A stretch of 64,000 nucleotides of DNA from an uncultured Oscillospiraceae bacterium (GTDB lineage Bacteria > Bacillota > Clostridia > Oscillospirales > Oscillospiraceae). A model generated the notes under the pieces. That model was not told the DNA's origin, made no database searches, and worked only from the letters and a program-made list of their open reading frames with translations. This document shows, piece by piece, positions 8,054-15,973 of this stretch (the stretch's first letter is position 1; every line of letters starts with the position of its first letter). Position numbers and translations under genes: made by a program. The stretch covers positions 1 to 64,000 of the forward strand of contig CAKULE010000005.1 of NCBI GenBank assembly GCA_934667095.1. Reading direction: 5' to 3'.

Positions 8054-8081
8054 ACAGGCCCAAGGCGCGCCTTGGGCCTGT
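8054..8081. repeat. Perfect 28-bp palindrome in the leader of the activator gene
   Basis: Arms of 14 bp starting ACAGGCCCAAGGCG meet without a loop and are exactly complementary. It lies 25 bp before the ribosome binding site of the sigma-54 activator. No T-run follows, so it is more likely an operator or a translation-affecting hairpin than a terminator. Confidence 0.7.
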
Positions 8082-8118
8082 CTGACCGGAAACAATGTGC
8101 AATGCCGGAGGTGTGTCT

Positions 8119-9597
8119 GTGAAAGCTCAGGAATTCTTCTCTGCCAGCAACATCAAAAATCGCTTTCTTATTAGCTGCGAGATCGACAAATCCATCAAGG
8201 AGCAATACCTGGACTTCTTTCTCATTGTTCTGGATAAACTCGACTCTCCTGTTTTTATTGTGGATAAGGACATTCGCCTTTGGTATTTTAACCGAGCTTA
8301 CTGGGAAAATTTTGGCCCTGACTGGGTGTCCTGTCATCCAAACGGAAAAATTACAGCCGAACATGTGGAAAAGCTGGTCGGCTATCCCCTGGCTGAAATC
8401 TACGAAGTGGCTGCCGCCCCTATGCGAAAAGTTATCAAAACCGGACAGCCAATCCTGCACAAAACCTTTAGCGGCACTGAAAAATATATCTCGGATATCC
8501 ATCCGCTTTGCTATGGAAAAGAAGTGGTCGGGGCGCTGGTGGTCAGTCGTGACATGGCGACAATTGCCGAGCTCAGCGGCCAGCTGGACTACTACCGCAC
8601 GCTTTCTGTCGGCCTGCGCAATGAGATTTATTCCAAGGACAAGCTGCCCCCGCCTTTTCAATCCATTATTGGCTCCTCCCCTCTCTTCGCCAAAGCGCTG
8701 CGTACCGCCGCCCAAGTGGCGCCTACCCAGGCCAGCGTCTGCATCTTCGGGGAGAGCGGCACCGGCAAGGAGGTTGTGGCCAAGGCAATTCATCTTTCCA
8801 GCCATTTTGTTGAAGGTCCTATGATAAAGGTCAATTGCGCCGCCATTCCGGAAACGCTGATTGAAAGCGAGCTTTTCGGCTATGAAAAGGGCGCGTTTAC
8901 AGGAGCCAATTCCAACGGAAAGCCCGGAAAATTTGAACTGGCCAACGGAGGCACCCTTTTCCTGGATGAGATTGGTGAGATGCCCCTTGGAACCCAGGTC
9001 AAGTTGCTGCGTGCCCTCCAGGAGCGGGAGATCACCCGTGTGGGTGGGGTCCGTGCGATTCCTTTGAATTTCCGACTGTTAACCGCCACCAATCAAAACC
9101 TGAAGGAAATGGTGAAAAACGGGACTTTTCGGGAAGATCTTTATTACCGGATCAATGTGATCAATCTGGATATCCCGCCCCTACGGGAACGTCTGCAGGA
9201 CATTCCCCTGTTATGTGATTACTTTCTAAATGAGATGAGCAATATCTATAGCAAGACCCCCAAACTCCTGACGGAGACCATTGACCAGATGCAGGCGTAT
9301 CGCTGGCCGGGCAATGTACGCGAGCTTCGTAACTGCATTGAGCGAATGGTAGTCATGTGCACCGATGGCGTTTTGTCCCCCGACTTGCTCCCGGAGCAAT
9401 TTTCCCAGACCGCCGCTATTGAGGCGGGGTATTCCCCGGATCAAGGATTACTTCACCAAATTCTGGACCAAAATGAGCGGGAAGCGATTTGCAGCGCTTT
9501 GGAGCAAGCCAACGGGAACCGGAGCAAAGCCATAGAGATTTTGGGGATCTCCCGTCGCAGCTTTTATAATAAACTGGAAAAATATCATCTGAAATAA
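8119..9597 (+). CDS. Sigma-54-dependent transcriptional activator (PAS, AAA+, Fis-type HTH)
   Basis: About 492 residues from GTG 8119, chosen because GGAGG (8107-8111) sits 7 nt before it; an earlier ATG at 8095 has no such site. The N-terminal sensor is PAS-like (DKLDSPVFIVDKDIRLWYFN). The central AAA+ domain has Walker A GESGTGKE, the sigma-54-contacting GAFTGA loop, Walker B GGTLFLDEIGEMP and the RWPGNVRELRN sensor region. The C-terminal HTH is NRSKAIEILGISRRSFYNKL. It is encoded between two sets of sigma-54 promoters and probably controls all five, in response to a small molecule bound by the PAS region. Confidence 0.92.
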   Translation: MKAQEFFSASNIKNRFLISCEIDKSIKEQYLDFFLIVLDKLDSPVFIVDKDIRLWYFNRAYWENFGPDWVSCHPNGKITAEHVEKLVGYPLAEIYEVAAAPMRKVIKTGQPILHKTFSGTEKYISDIHPLCYGKEVVGALVVSRDMATIAELSGQLDYYRTLSVGLRNEIYSKDKLPPPFQSIIGSSPLFAKALRTAAQVAPTQASVCIFGESGTGKEVVAKAIHLSSHFVEGPMIKVNCAAIPETLIESELFGYEKGAFTGANSNGKPGKFELANGGTLFLDEIGEMPLGTQVKLLRALQEREITRVGGVRAIPLNFRLLTATNQNLKEMVKNGTFREDLYYRINVINLDIPPLRERLQDIPLLCDYFLNEMSNIYSKTPKLLTETIDQMQAYRWPGNVRELRNCIERMVVMCTDGVLSPDLLPEQFSQTAAIEAGYSPDQGLLHQILDQNEREAICSALEQANGNRSKAIEILGISRRSFYNKLEKYHLK

Positions 9598-9606
9598 GCC
9601 CGGCTG

Positions 9607-9649
9607 AAGGCGCCGCACCTCTGAAAACCAGGAGGTGCGGCGCCTTTTT
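9607..9649 (+). terminator. Rho-independent terminator of the activator gene
   Basis: GGCGCCGCACCTC pairs with GAGGTGCGGCGCC across a 10-nt loop and is followed by TTTTT. Its end abuts the activator-site element beginning at 9649. Confidence 0.9.
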
Positions 9650-9685
9650 GTGCATAAAATATACACTTCCATGACAAAAAGTAGA
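9649..9685. promoter_or_regulatory. Candidate upstream activator site for the acyl-CoA dehydrogenase operon
   Basis: TGTGCATAAAATATACAC (9649-9666) followed by CAAAAAGTAGAT. The same composite element recurs at 26479-26517 with the same internal spacing and only scattered mismatches. It lies about 150 bp upstream of the sigma-54 promoter at 9817. Confidence 0.6.
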
Positions 9686-9816
9686 TGGCCAATGCGGTTC
9701 CTCTCCTTGCGGACAAAGGAAGCAGCATGGTAAAAACGTCATTTTCCTTGTCAATTCAAATGACAGGCAAGCTGAGAAAAATTTTTATCTCGCTTTACGC
9801 GTACGTGCTCGATTTT

Positions 9817-9832
9817 TGGCATGCTGTTTGCT
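9817..9832 (+). promoter_or_regulatory. Sigma-54 promoter of the acyl-CoA dehydrogenase/Etf/dehydratase operon
   Basis: TGGCATGCTGTTTGCT fits the -24/-12 consensus exactly in spacing. It ends 48 bp before the ATG at 9881, which rules out an earlier in-frame ATG at 9821 as the true start. Confidence 0.85.
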
Positions 9833-9880
9833 TACTTAGAGGCAAGAGGTATCCTCAATGCAAAAAAGGTGGGAAAGCTT

Positions 9881-11020
9881 ATGCGTTTACTAACCGATGA
9901 CCAAAAGGATCTATGCGCCCTTGTGTCTGACTTCTGTGAAAAAGAAATTAAACCAAACCTGCAGGAATGGGATGCCAAAGGCATCTGGCCCCTGGAGGTG
10001 TACCAGCGTGCCTACGAGCTGGGTCTGAATGCCTTTGAGATGCCGGAGGAATTCGGCGGACTGGGTCTGGATTATCAGACAGCTGGCGTCATTTACGAAC
10101 AGATGGGTTACTATGACTCGGGCCTGGCGCTGACCACAGTAACCACCAACCTTGCCTGGAAGCCTGTTCTGTTCGGCGGTACTCCGGAGCAGAAGCGGCT
10201 GTTCTGGGACTTGGTACTCAACGGCAGCGGCTGCGCGTCCTTTGCCCTCACGGAGCCCGGCGGTGGCTCGGATGTGGCGGCCACCCGTACCAGGGCGGTA
10301 CGAGAGGGTGACGAATATGTCATCAGCGGCGCCAAGTGCTTTATCACCAACGGCGGCGGCGCCAGCGTATTCATTGTAGTGGCCAGCACCGATCCGGCGC
10401 TTGGCTCTAAGGGCTTGACCGCCTTTCTTGTGGAGCGCGACCGGCCCGGTATCATCATCGGCAAGGAAGAGGATAAATGCGGCATCCGCACCTCCAACAC
10501 GGTGGAGGTGGTCTTCGAGGGCGTGCGTGTTCCCATTGACCACCGAATCGGCCAGGAGGGGGATGGCTTCAAGCTGGTCATGAGGACCCTTGACCTGTCC
10601 CGCCCCTTTATCGGCGCCATTGCCACTGGTATGGCGCAGCGCGCCCTGGACGAGGCGATTAAATATTCCAAGGAGCGGATTACCTTCGGGAGGCCCATCT
10701 GCAGATTTCAGGCTCTGCAGTTTATGATGGCGGACATGGAGATGATGGTTGAGACCAGCCGGCAAATGTATGTCCACGCAGTAGATTTGGCGGAAAAGAA
10801 GCTGCCCTTTTCCAAAGAAGCGGCGATCGCCAAGGCCTATGGCACCGAGTGCGCCACCAAGGTAGCGGAGAATGCCATTCAGATCATGGGCGGCTACGGT
10901 TATATGCGGGAGTACCCTGTAGAGCGCATCTGGCGCGACTCCAAAATCTATCAGATCTTTGAGGGCACCAACCAGGTACAGCGGGTGGTCATTGCCGGAC
11001 AGATCCTGAACGCCAGGTGA
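9881..11020 (+). CDS. Acyl-CoA dehydrogenase (first of two)
   Basis: 379 residues from ATG 9881 (MRLLTDDQKDL), preceded by AAGGTGGG. FAD-dependent alpha,beta-desaturation of an acyl-CoA, passing electrons to EtfAB encoded in the same operon. Signatures are FALTEPGGGSDVAATRTRA, GGYGYMREYPVERIWRD and the active-site region IFEGTNQVQR with the catalytic Glu. Length is typical. First gene of the sigma-54-controlled operon running to 21820. Chain-length or branching preference cannot be judged by eye. Confidence 0.92.
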   Translation: MRLLTDDQKDLCALVSDFCEKEIKPNLQEWDAKGIWPLEVYQRAYELGLNAFEMPEEFGGLGLDYQTAGVIYEQMGYYDSGLALTTVTTNLAWKPVLFGGTPEQKRLFWDLVLNGSGCASFALTEPGGGSDVAATRTRAVREGDEYVISGAKCFITNGGGASVFIVVASTDPALGSKGLTAFLVERDRPGIIIGKEEDKCGIRTSNTVEVVFEGVRVPIDHRIGQEGDGFKLVMRTLDLSRPFIGAIATGMAQRALDEAIKYSKERITFGRPICRFQALQFMMADMEMMVETSRQMYVHAVDLAEKKLPFSKEAAIAKAYGTECATKVAENAIQIMGGYGYMREYPVERIWRDSKIYQIFEGTNQVQRVVIAGQILNAR

Positions 11021-11025
11021 GTACC

Positions 11026-11442
11026 ATGGAACAATCTGCGTTGAAGGCACAGGATATTCTGCCCCACCGCCCGCCCATGCTGATGGTGGATCGTATTCTC
11101 TTTTTGGGGGACGATCGCTGTAGCGCCGTCAAATGCGTTTCCCAGGCAGAGCCCGCCTTTCAAGGGCACTTTCCCGGCAAGCCTGTACTCCCCGGCGTGC
11201 TGATGATCGAGGCGATGGCTCAGACATGCACGATTGTGCTGATGCGGAAGTTTCCGGAGCAAACGCCGCTATTTGCCGGTGTGGAAAACACCCGATTCCA
11301 TCGGATGGTAGTCCCCGGAGATGTGCTGCGGCTGGACGGCACGCTAGCTCACGTAAAAAACGGATTTTATATGTTTGAAGCCAGCGCTTCGGTGGACGGT
11401 ACAGCCGCCTGTACCTCCAGGCTGGTTATTGCGATGCGTTAA
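11026..11442 (+). CDS. FabZ-like 3-hydroxyacyl dehydratase (hotdog fold)
   Basis: About 138 residues. ILPHRPPMLMVDRI and GHFPGKPVLPGVLMIEAMAQ are the FabZ signatures, including the catalytic His and Glu. FabZ normally dehydrates 3-hydroxyacyl-ACP, but in an operon of acyl-CoA enzymes it more probably acts on a CoA ester or has been recruited (inference). A GTG at 11017 overlapping the previous stop is an alternative start; ATG 11026 is preferred because AGGTGA lies just before it. Confidence 0.8.
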   Translation: MEQSALKAQDILPHRPPMLMVDRILFLGDDRCSAVKCVSQAEPAFQGHFPGKPVLPGVLMIEAMAQTCTIVLMRKFPEQTPLFAGVENTRFHRMVVPGDVLRLDGTLAHVKNGFYMFEASASVDGTAACTSRLVIAMR

Positions 11443-11454
11443 GGAGGGCGTCAT

Positions 11455-12438
11455 ATGATTTATCTGGAAACCAACAGCACCGACCCTTACTATAATCTGG
11501 CCTTTGAGGAATTTGTATTTAACCGGATGGATCGTTCCGAACAGTATTTTATTCTCTGGCAGAACTACAACACCATTGTCGTGGGACGTTTTCAGAATAC
11601 GGCAGAAGAGATTAACGCCAAGTTTGTTCAGGAACACAACATCCAGGTTGCCCGGCGGCTGAGCGGTGGGGGTGCGGTCTACCACGATGCGGGCAATCTG
11701 AACTTCACCTTTATTGTGGATCAGAACAGCCATCCAGACTTTGACTTCAAGGTGTTTGTGGAGCCTGTCATCCAGACGCTGGCTGAGCTGGGCGTCCGCG
11801 CGGAGCTCAGCGGCCGCAATGATCTGACCATCGACGGCCAAAAATTCTCCGGAAATTCCCAGTACATCAGGAGCGGCCGTATTCTGCACCACGGCTGTAT
11901 TATGCTGGACTCCAATTTGGCCAATGTGGCCCAGGCCCTGCGGGTGCGGGAGGCGAAGTTTTCATCCAAGAGCGTTAAATCGGTCCGCAGCCGGGTCACT
12001 ACGATCAATCAGCACACCGCTTCGCCGGTGGATATAGCCACATTTAAGGCCAGCTTGATAAGGCACAGCCTCCGGTCCGGGAATTTACAGCCGGGTTCGC
12101 TTACTTCCGCGCAGCTGGCTGAGGTCCAGCGCCTACGGGATGAAAAATATGCCACCTGGGAGTGGAATTACGGCAACTCCCCTTCTTATGAAATGAGGCG
12201 GGAAAAAAAGTTTGAGGCTGGGCTGGTCACCGTACTGCTGCGAGCAACGGGTGAGTGGATTGACAACATCAAATTTTATGGTGACTTTTTCGGCAACGGA
12301 GATCTCTCCGATCTGGAGCAGAGCCTGGTGGGGGCCGCCCTCACCCCGGAACTGGAGCGGAGGCTGGAGACTCTGAACCTGGGGTGGTATATGCAGGGCA
12401 TCAGCGCCAAAGAACTGACAGAGCTATTGCTGTATTAA
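11455..12438 (+). CDS. lplA: Lipoate-protein ligase
   Basis: 327 residues. The lipoate/ATP site RRLSGGGAVYHDAGNLNFTF and the later DLTIDGQKFSGN are diagnostic of LplA, followed by a C-terminal accessory domain. It attaches lipoate to the E2 lipoyl domain, here presumably the free-standing protein at 7579-7827. AAGGAGG lies 9 nt before the ATG. Its presence in this operon ties the split oxoacid dehydrogenase genes together. Confidence 0.92.
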   Translation: MIYLETNSTDPYYNLAFEEFVFNRMDRSEQYFILWQNYNTIVVGRFQNTAEEINAKFVQEHNIQVARRLSGGGAVYHDAGNLNFTFIVDQNSHPDFDFKVFVEPVIQTLAELGVRAELSGRNDLTIDGQKFSGNSQYIRSGRILHHGCIMLDSNLANVAQALRVREAKFSSKSVKSVRSRVTTINQHTASPVDIATFKASLIRHSLRSGNLQPGSLTSAQLAEVQRLRDEKYATWEWNYGNSPSYEMRREKKFEAGLVTVLLRATGEWIDNIKFYGDFFGNGDLSDLEQSLVGAALTPELERRLETLNLGWYMQGISAKELTELLLY

Positions 12439-12471
12439 AAAGCAATTCAAAACGAAACAGGAGGATGAAAA

Positions 12472-13275
12472 GTGAACATCTTGATCTGCATCAAACAAGT
12501 GCCGGACACGATGGAGATCCGGATCGATCCGGTGAAGAACACACTGATCCGGGACGGGGTGCCGAGCATCCTCAACCCGTTTGACGGGTACGCGCTGGAG
12601 GCGGCAGCGCGGATCAAGGATAAAAATCCGGATACAAAGATCGTAGTGGTGAGCATGGGCCCGCCCCAGGCCAGCGCGGTGCTGAAGGAAGCGCTGGCCA
12701 TCGCGGCGGACAGGGCGTACCTGGTGTCCGGGCGGACCTTCGGCGGGTCGGACACCTTGGCTACCAGCTACATTCTCTCCAACGCGGTGAAGAAAATTGA
12801 GGAGCAGGAGGGCAAGTTTGACGCCATCTTCTGCGGCAAGCAGGCCATTGACGGGGACACGGCGCAGGTGGGCCCCGAGCTGGCAGAGCACCTGGGGCTG
12901 CCCCAGGTGACCTATGGTCTGGAGGCGGAGCTGGATGGCGACATGCTGAAGGTGAAGAAGGAAGTGGAGGAGGGTGCGGAGATCATCGGCGTCCACCTGC
13001 CCTGCCTGGTGACCTTCACCAAGCCCGCGTGGGACCCCCGCTACCCGTCCATCAAGCGGAAAATGGCGGCCAACAAGGCGGAGATCCCCGTGCTGGGGGA
13101 CGACGCCTTCCCGGAGATCGACACGGCCCGCATCGGCCTGAAGGGCTCTCCCACCCATGTAAAGAAGACGTTTGTGCCCCAGAAGAAGCAGGGAGGCGTC
13201 AAGATTCAGGAAGCCACCAACGAGGACTCCGCCCGGAAGCTGTTCAGCGTTCTGAGCGAAGCCGGCGTCATCTGA
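12472..13275 (+). CDS. etfB: Electron-transfer flavoprotein beta subunit
   Basis: 267 residues from GTG 12472 after an AGGAGG-type site. The EtfB start (MNILICIKQVPDT), AMP-site region GPPQASAVLKEALAIAADRAYLVSG and AIDGDTAQVGP are present. It accepts electrons from the operon's acyl-CoA dehydrogenases together with EtfA. Codons end strongly in C/G compared with flanking genes, as expected for abundant protein. Whether this Etf bifurcates (NADH to ferredoxin and acyl-CoA) cannot be settled by eye. Confidence 0.93.
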   Translation: MNILICIKQVPDTMEIRIDPVKNTLIRDGVPSILNPFDGYALEAAARIKDKNPDTKIVVVSMGPPQASAVLKEALAIAADRAYLVSGRTFGGSDTLATSYILSNAVKKIEEQEGKFDAIFCGKQAIDGDTAQVGPELAEHLGLPQVTYGLEAELDGDMLKVKKEVEEGAEIIGVHLPCLVTFTKPAWDPRYPSIKRKMAANKAEIPVLGDDAFPEIDTARIGLKGSPTHVKKTFVPQKKQGGVKIQEATNEDSARKLFSVLSEAGVI

Positions 13276-13291
13276 GGGAGGGAAGACGGAC

Positions 13292-14296
13292 ATGGAAGCC
13301 AAGACGAAAGACCTTTGGGTATTTGTAGAGACCAATGAGGACGGCAGCGCCAAGAACGTGGGCCTGGAGCTGCTCACCCCCGGCAAAGAGATGGCGGCCA
13401 AGCAGGGCGGCGCCCTGGCGGCGGTAGTCATCGGCTGCGGCGTGGACGCGGCGGTGGACGCCGCCAACGCCCACGGCGCGGAGAAGATTATCGTGGTAGA
13501 CGGCCCCGAATATCAGCACTATACCACCGACGCCTACGCCATCGCCCTGTGCGCCCTGGTGGAGAAGTACGGCCCCACCAGCATGCTCATCGGCGCTACC
13601 AACAACGGCCGCGACCTGGGCCCCCGCGTCTCCTGCCGCCTGCACACCGGCCTGACCGCCGACTGCACCGCCCTGGACATCGACGCGGAGAGCGGCAACG
13701 TGGCCTGGACCCGCCCCGCCTTCGGCGGCAACCTGATGGCCACCATCCTCTGCCCCGACCACCGGCCCCAGATCGGCACCGTCCGCCCCGGCGTGTTCAA
13801 GAAGAGCGCCCCTGGGGAGGGTGCGGCCGAGATCATCAGGGAGGACATCCGCGTCCCTGCCGAACAGATCCGCACCCAGGTGCTGGAGCTGATTGAGGAG
13901 CTGGCCAGCGAGAAGGTGGACCTGGAGGGCGCCGAAATCATTGTCTCCGGCGGCCGCGGCGTGGGCGGCCCCGAGGGCTTTGCCCCCATCCGGGAGCTGG
14001 CTGAAGTCCTGGGCGCCACCGTGGGTGCCTCCCGCGCCGCTGTGGACTCCGGCTGGATCCCACACGCCCACCAGGTCGGCCAGACCGGCAAGACCGTGGG
14101 GCCCAAACTCTACATCGCCTGCGGCATCTCCGGCGCCATTCAGCATCTGGCCGGTATGTCCGGCTCCGACGTGGTCGTCGCCATCAATAAGGACCCCGAC
14201 GCCCCCATTTTCGACGTGGCCGACTACGGGCTCGTCGGCAACCTCTTCGAAGTCATCCCCGTCCTTGTCCAGGAGATTAAAAAGGCCAGGGGCTAA
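13292..14296 (+). CDS. etfA: Electron-transfer flavoprotein alpha subunit
   Basis: 334 residues. The C-terminal FAD-binding domain is clear: IVSGGRGVGGPEGF, GATVGASRAAVDSGW, HQVGQTGKTVGPKLYIACGISGAIQHLAGM and INKDPDAPIFDVADYGLVG. Partner of EtfB 16 nt upstream, with the same strongly GC-ending codon use. Confidence 0.94.
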   Translation: MEAKTKDLWVFVETNEDGSAKNVGLELLTPGKEMAAKQGGALAAVVIGCGVDAAVDAANAHGAEKIIVVDGPEYQHYTTDAYAIALCALVEKYGPTSMLIGATNNGRDLGPRVSCRLHTGLTADCTALDIDAESGNVAWTRPAFGGNLMATILCPDHRPQIGTVRPGVFKKSAPGEGAAEIIREDIRVPAEQIRTQVLELIEELASEKVDLEGAEIIVSGGRGVGGPEGFAPIRELAEVLGATVGASRAAVDSGWIPHAHQVGQTGKTVGPKLYIACGISGAIQHLAGMSGSDVVVAINKDPDAPIFDVADYGLVGNLFEVIPVLVQEIKKARG

Positions 14297-14306
14297 GGCG
14301 TTTTTC

Positions 14307-14339
14307 GGTGGCAGCCCTGTCAAAAGCGGGGCTGCCACC
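14307..14339 (+). other. Intercistronic hairpin after etfA
   Basis: GGTGGCAGCCC pairs perfectly with GGGCTGCCACC over an 11-nt loop. No T-run follows, and the downstream genes continue on the same strand. It probably stabilises the highly expressed etfBA part of the mRNA or attenuates read-through. Confidence 0.6.
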
Positions 14340-14369
14340 CATTCAAAGTAAGGATGTGAACTAAGCACT

Positions 14370-15182
14370 ATGGACTATCGCTCCATTATTCTTACGAAGG
14401 AAGACGGCGTTGCCACCATTCAAATGAACAGCCCAAAGACCATGAACGCGCTGGACGATACGATTTCCGCCGAGCTGACCCACGCTTACCACGAGGTGGC
14501 GGACGACAGGGAGGTCGGCGCCGTCATCCTCACCGGGGCGGATCGCGCCTTCTGTGCCGGCGGAGACCTGAAAAAACTGGAGAGGGGCTTTGCCTGTCCG
14601 GAGGATGGTCAGGCCTATATGGCCTCTTTCCGGGATATGGTGCTTACCTTTATGAATATGCCCAAGCCCACCATTGCAGCGGTCAACGGTTTTGCCGTGG
14701 GCGCCGGCTTCTGCATCGCCATGCAGGCGGACCTGATCCTCGCCTCTGAAAAGGCGAAATTCGGCATGGCTTTTGTCAATGTGGGCCTGATCCCGGATTT
14801 GGCCGGGCTCTATACTCTGCCCCGGCTGATCGGTCTCCAGCGGGCGAAGGAGCTGGTGTATACCGGGCGCGTGATCGACGTACAGGAGGCCCGTGAGATG
14901 GGGATTGTCAACCACATTGTCCCCCACGGGGAACTGCTGGAGCAGGCAAAAGCTTTGGCACAGCAGCTTGCAAACGGCCCCCGGGCCACCCTTCGGCGGG
15001 ACAAAGCCCTGATCAACGCCAGCATCAACCTGACTTTGGAGCAGGTGCTGGAGCAGGAGGCCCAGGCTCAGGCGCTCAGTTTCCTGGGCTCTGACCACAA
15101 AATCGGAGTGGAGGCTTTTTTTTCAAAAAAATCCCCCGTATTCCAAAACGGCGCCGGGGCTTTGACCCGGAATCAACAGTGA
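14370..15182 (+). CDS. Enoyl-CoA hydratase/isomerase (crotonase) family protein
   Basis: 270 residues. Oxyanion-hole regions ADRAFCAGGDLKKLE and NGFAVGAGFCIAMQADLILAS, then GLIPDLAGLYTLPRLIG, TGRVIDVQEAREMGIVNHIV. Likely hydrates or isomerises an enoyl-CoA made by the operon's acyl-CoA dehydrogenases. The PDLAG segment replaces the usual PGAGG, so a hydratase role is not certain. The last ~25 residues are a short extension beyond the usual FLGSDDHKEGVEAF ending. Confidence 0.85.
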   Translation: MDYRSIILTKEDGVATIQMNSPKTMNALDDTISAELTHAYHEVADDREVGAVILTGADRAFCAGGDLKKLERGFACPEDGQAYMASFRDMVLTFMNMPKPTIAAVNGFAVGAGFCIAMQADLILASEKAKFGMAFVNVGLIPDLAGLYTLPRLIGLQRAKELVYTGRVIDVQEAREMGIVNHIVPHGELLEQAKALAQQLANGPRATLRRDKALINASINLTLEQVLEQEAQAQALSFLGSDHKIGVEAFFSKKSPVFQNGAGALTRNQQ

Positions 15183-15201
15183 TAAGGAAAAGGAGTTTTT
15201 T

Positions 15202-15945
15202 ATGATGTCTCATTATGACGACGAAGGCCGCGTGATCAGCAAAACCGTCCCCATGGAGGGGGCCCGCCAAATCATCGCGGAGCGCATGACGCACAGCATT
15301 CTCACAATGCCCCAGGGCACTGGCATGGCCTCTCTGGAGGTGGACAACCTGCTCAAGTTTAAGGCCGAGCTGTTGGAAAAGAAAGGCACCAAAATTTCGA
15401 TTGGCGACATGATGGCCAAAGCGGCTGCTCATGCGCTTACCCTTGCCCCTGAACTGAACGCGTCCAGGGAAAACGGTGTGATCACCTACTATAAGAGTAT
15501 TAATATCGGTATGATGGCTTCCATCAATGATGTGCTGATGGAGCCGGTCATTGATAACGCCCAAGCCAAAAACATTGAGGAAATCTCTTCCGAACTGAAG
15601 AAAGCCTATGAATACCTGAAGAAGGGAAAGCTGGGCCGGGTAAAGCTGTACGGCTCCACATTCTCCATCAGCAACCTTGGCATGTACCCGATGGACTTTC
15701 TGACTCCGTTGATCTCACCCCCCCTGGCCGCCATTATGGGAATTGGGCGGATGACCACTGTTGCCGGCTTCCGGGAGGACGGCACTGTCTACCCCAAGAA
15801 GGTGATGGGTGTGTGTCTGACCAACGATCATTCTATTGTGGACGGCGTGCCCGTGGGCCGGTTCCTGGCCGGCATCCAGGAGGCGATGGAGGACCCCTGG
15901 ACCTATATGTATGAGGTCATCCCTGCAGAGGAATCCGAAGAATAA
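15202..15945 (+). CDS. 2-oxoacid dehydrogenase acyltransferase (E2) catalytic domain without lipoyl domain
   Basis: 247 residues containing only the CAT-like trimeric core: a start at MEGARQIIAERMTHS, SIGDMMAKAAAHAL, FSISNLGMYPMDFLTPLISPP and the active-site DHSIVDGVPVGRFL with His and Asp. Full E2 proteins have 400 or more residues with N-terminal lipoyl and subunit-binding domains; both are absent here. The lipoyl domain is supplied by the gene at 7579-7827 in another operon. AAAAGGAG precedes the ATG. It transfers the acyl group from lipoate to CoA. Confidence 0.88.
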   Translation: MMSHYDDEGRVISKTVPMEGARQIIAERMTHSILTMPQGTGMASLEVDNLLKFKAELLEKKGTKISIGDMMAKAAAHALTLAPELNASRENGVITYYKSINIGMMASINDVLMEPVIDNAQAKNIEEISSELKKAYEYLKKGKLGRVKLYGSTFSISNLGMYPMDFLTPLISPPLAAIMGIGRMTTVAGFREDGTVYPKKVMGVCLTNDHSIVDGVPVGRFLAGIQEAMEDPWTYMYEVIPAEESEE

Positions 15946-15973
15946 GGACAATGCGGCCAAAAGGAGAATTTCT

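Noticed and set aside
9821..9880. Earlier ATG for the first acyl-CoA dehydrogenase
   Set aside because: It lies inside the -24/-12 promoter, so it cannot be in the transcript.
14307..14339. Hairpin as terminator after etfA
   Set aside because: No T-run and the operon continues with closely spaced genes.
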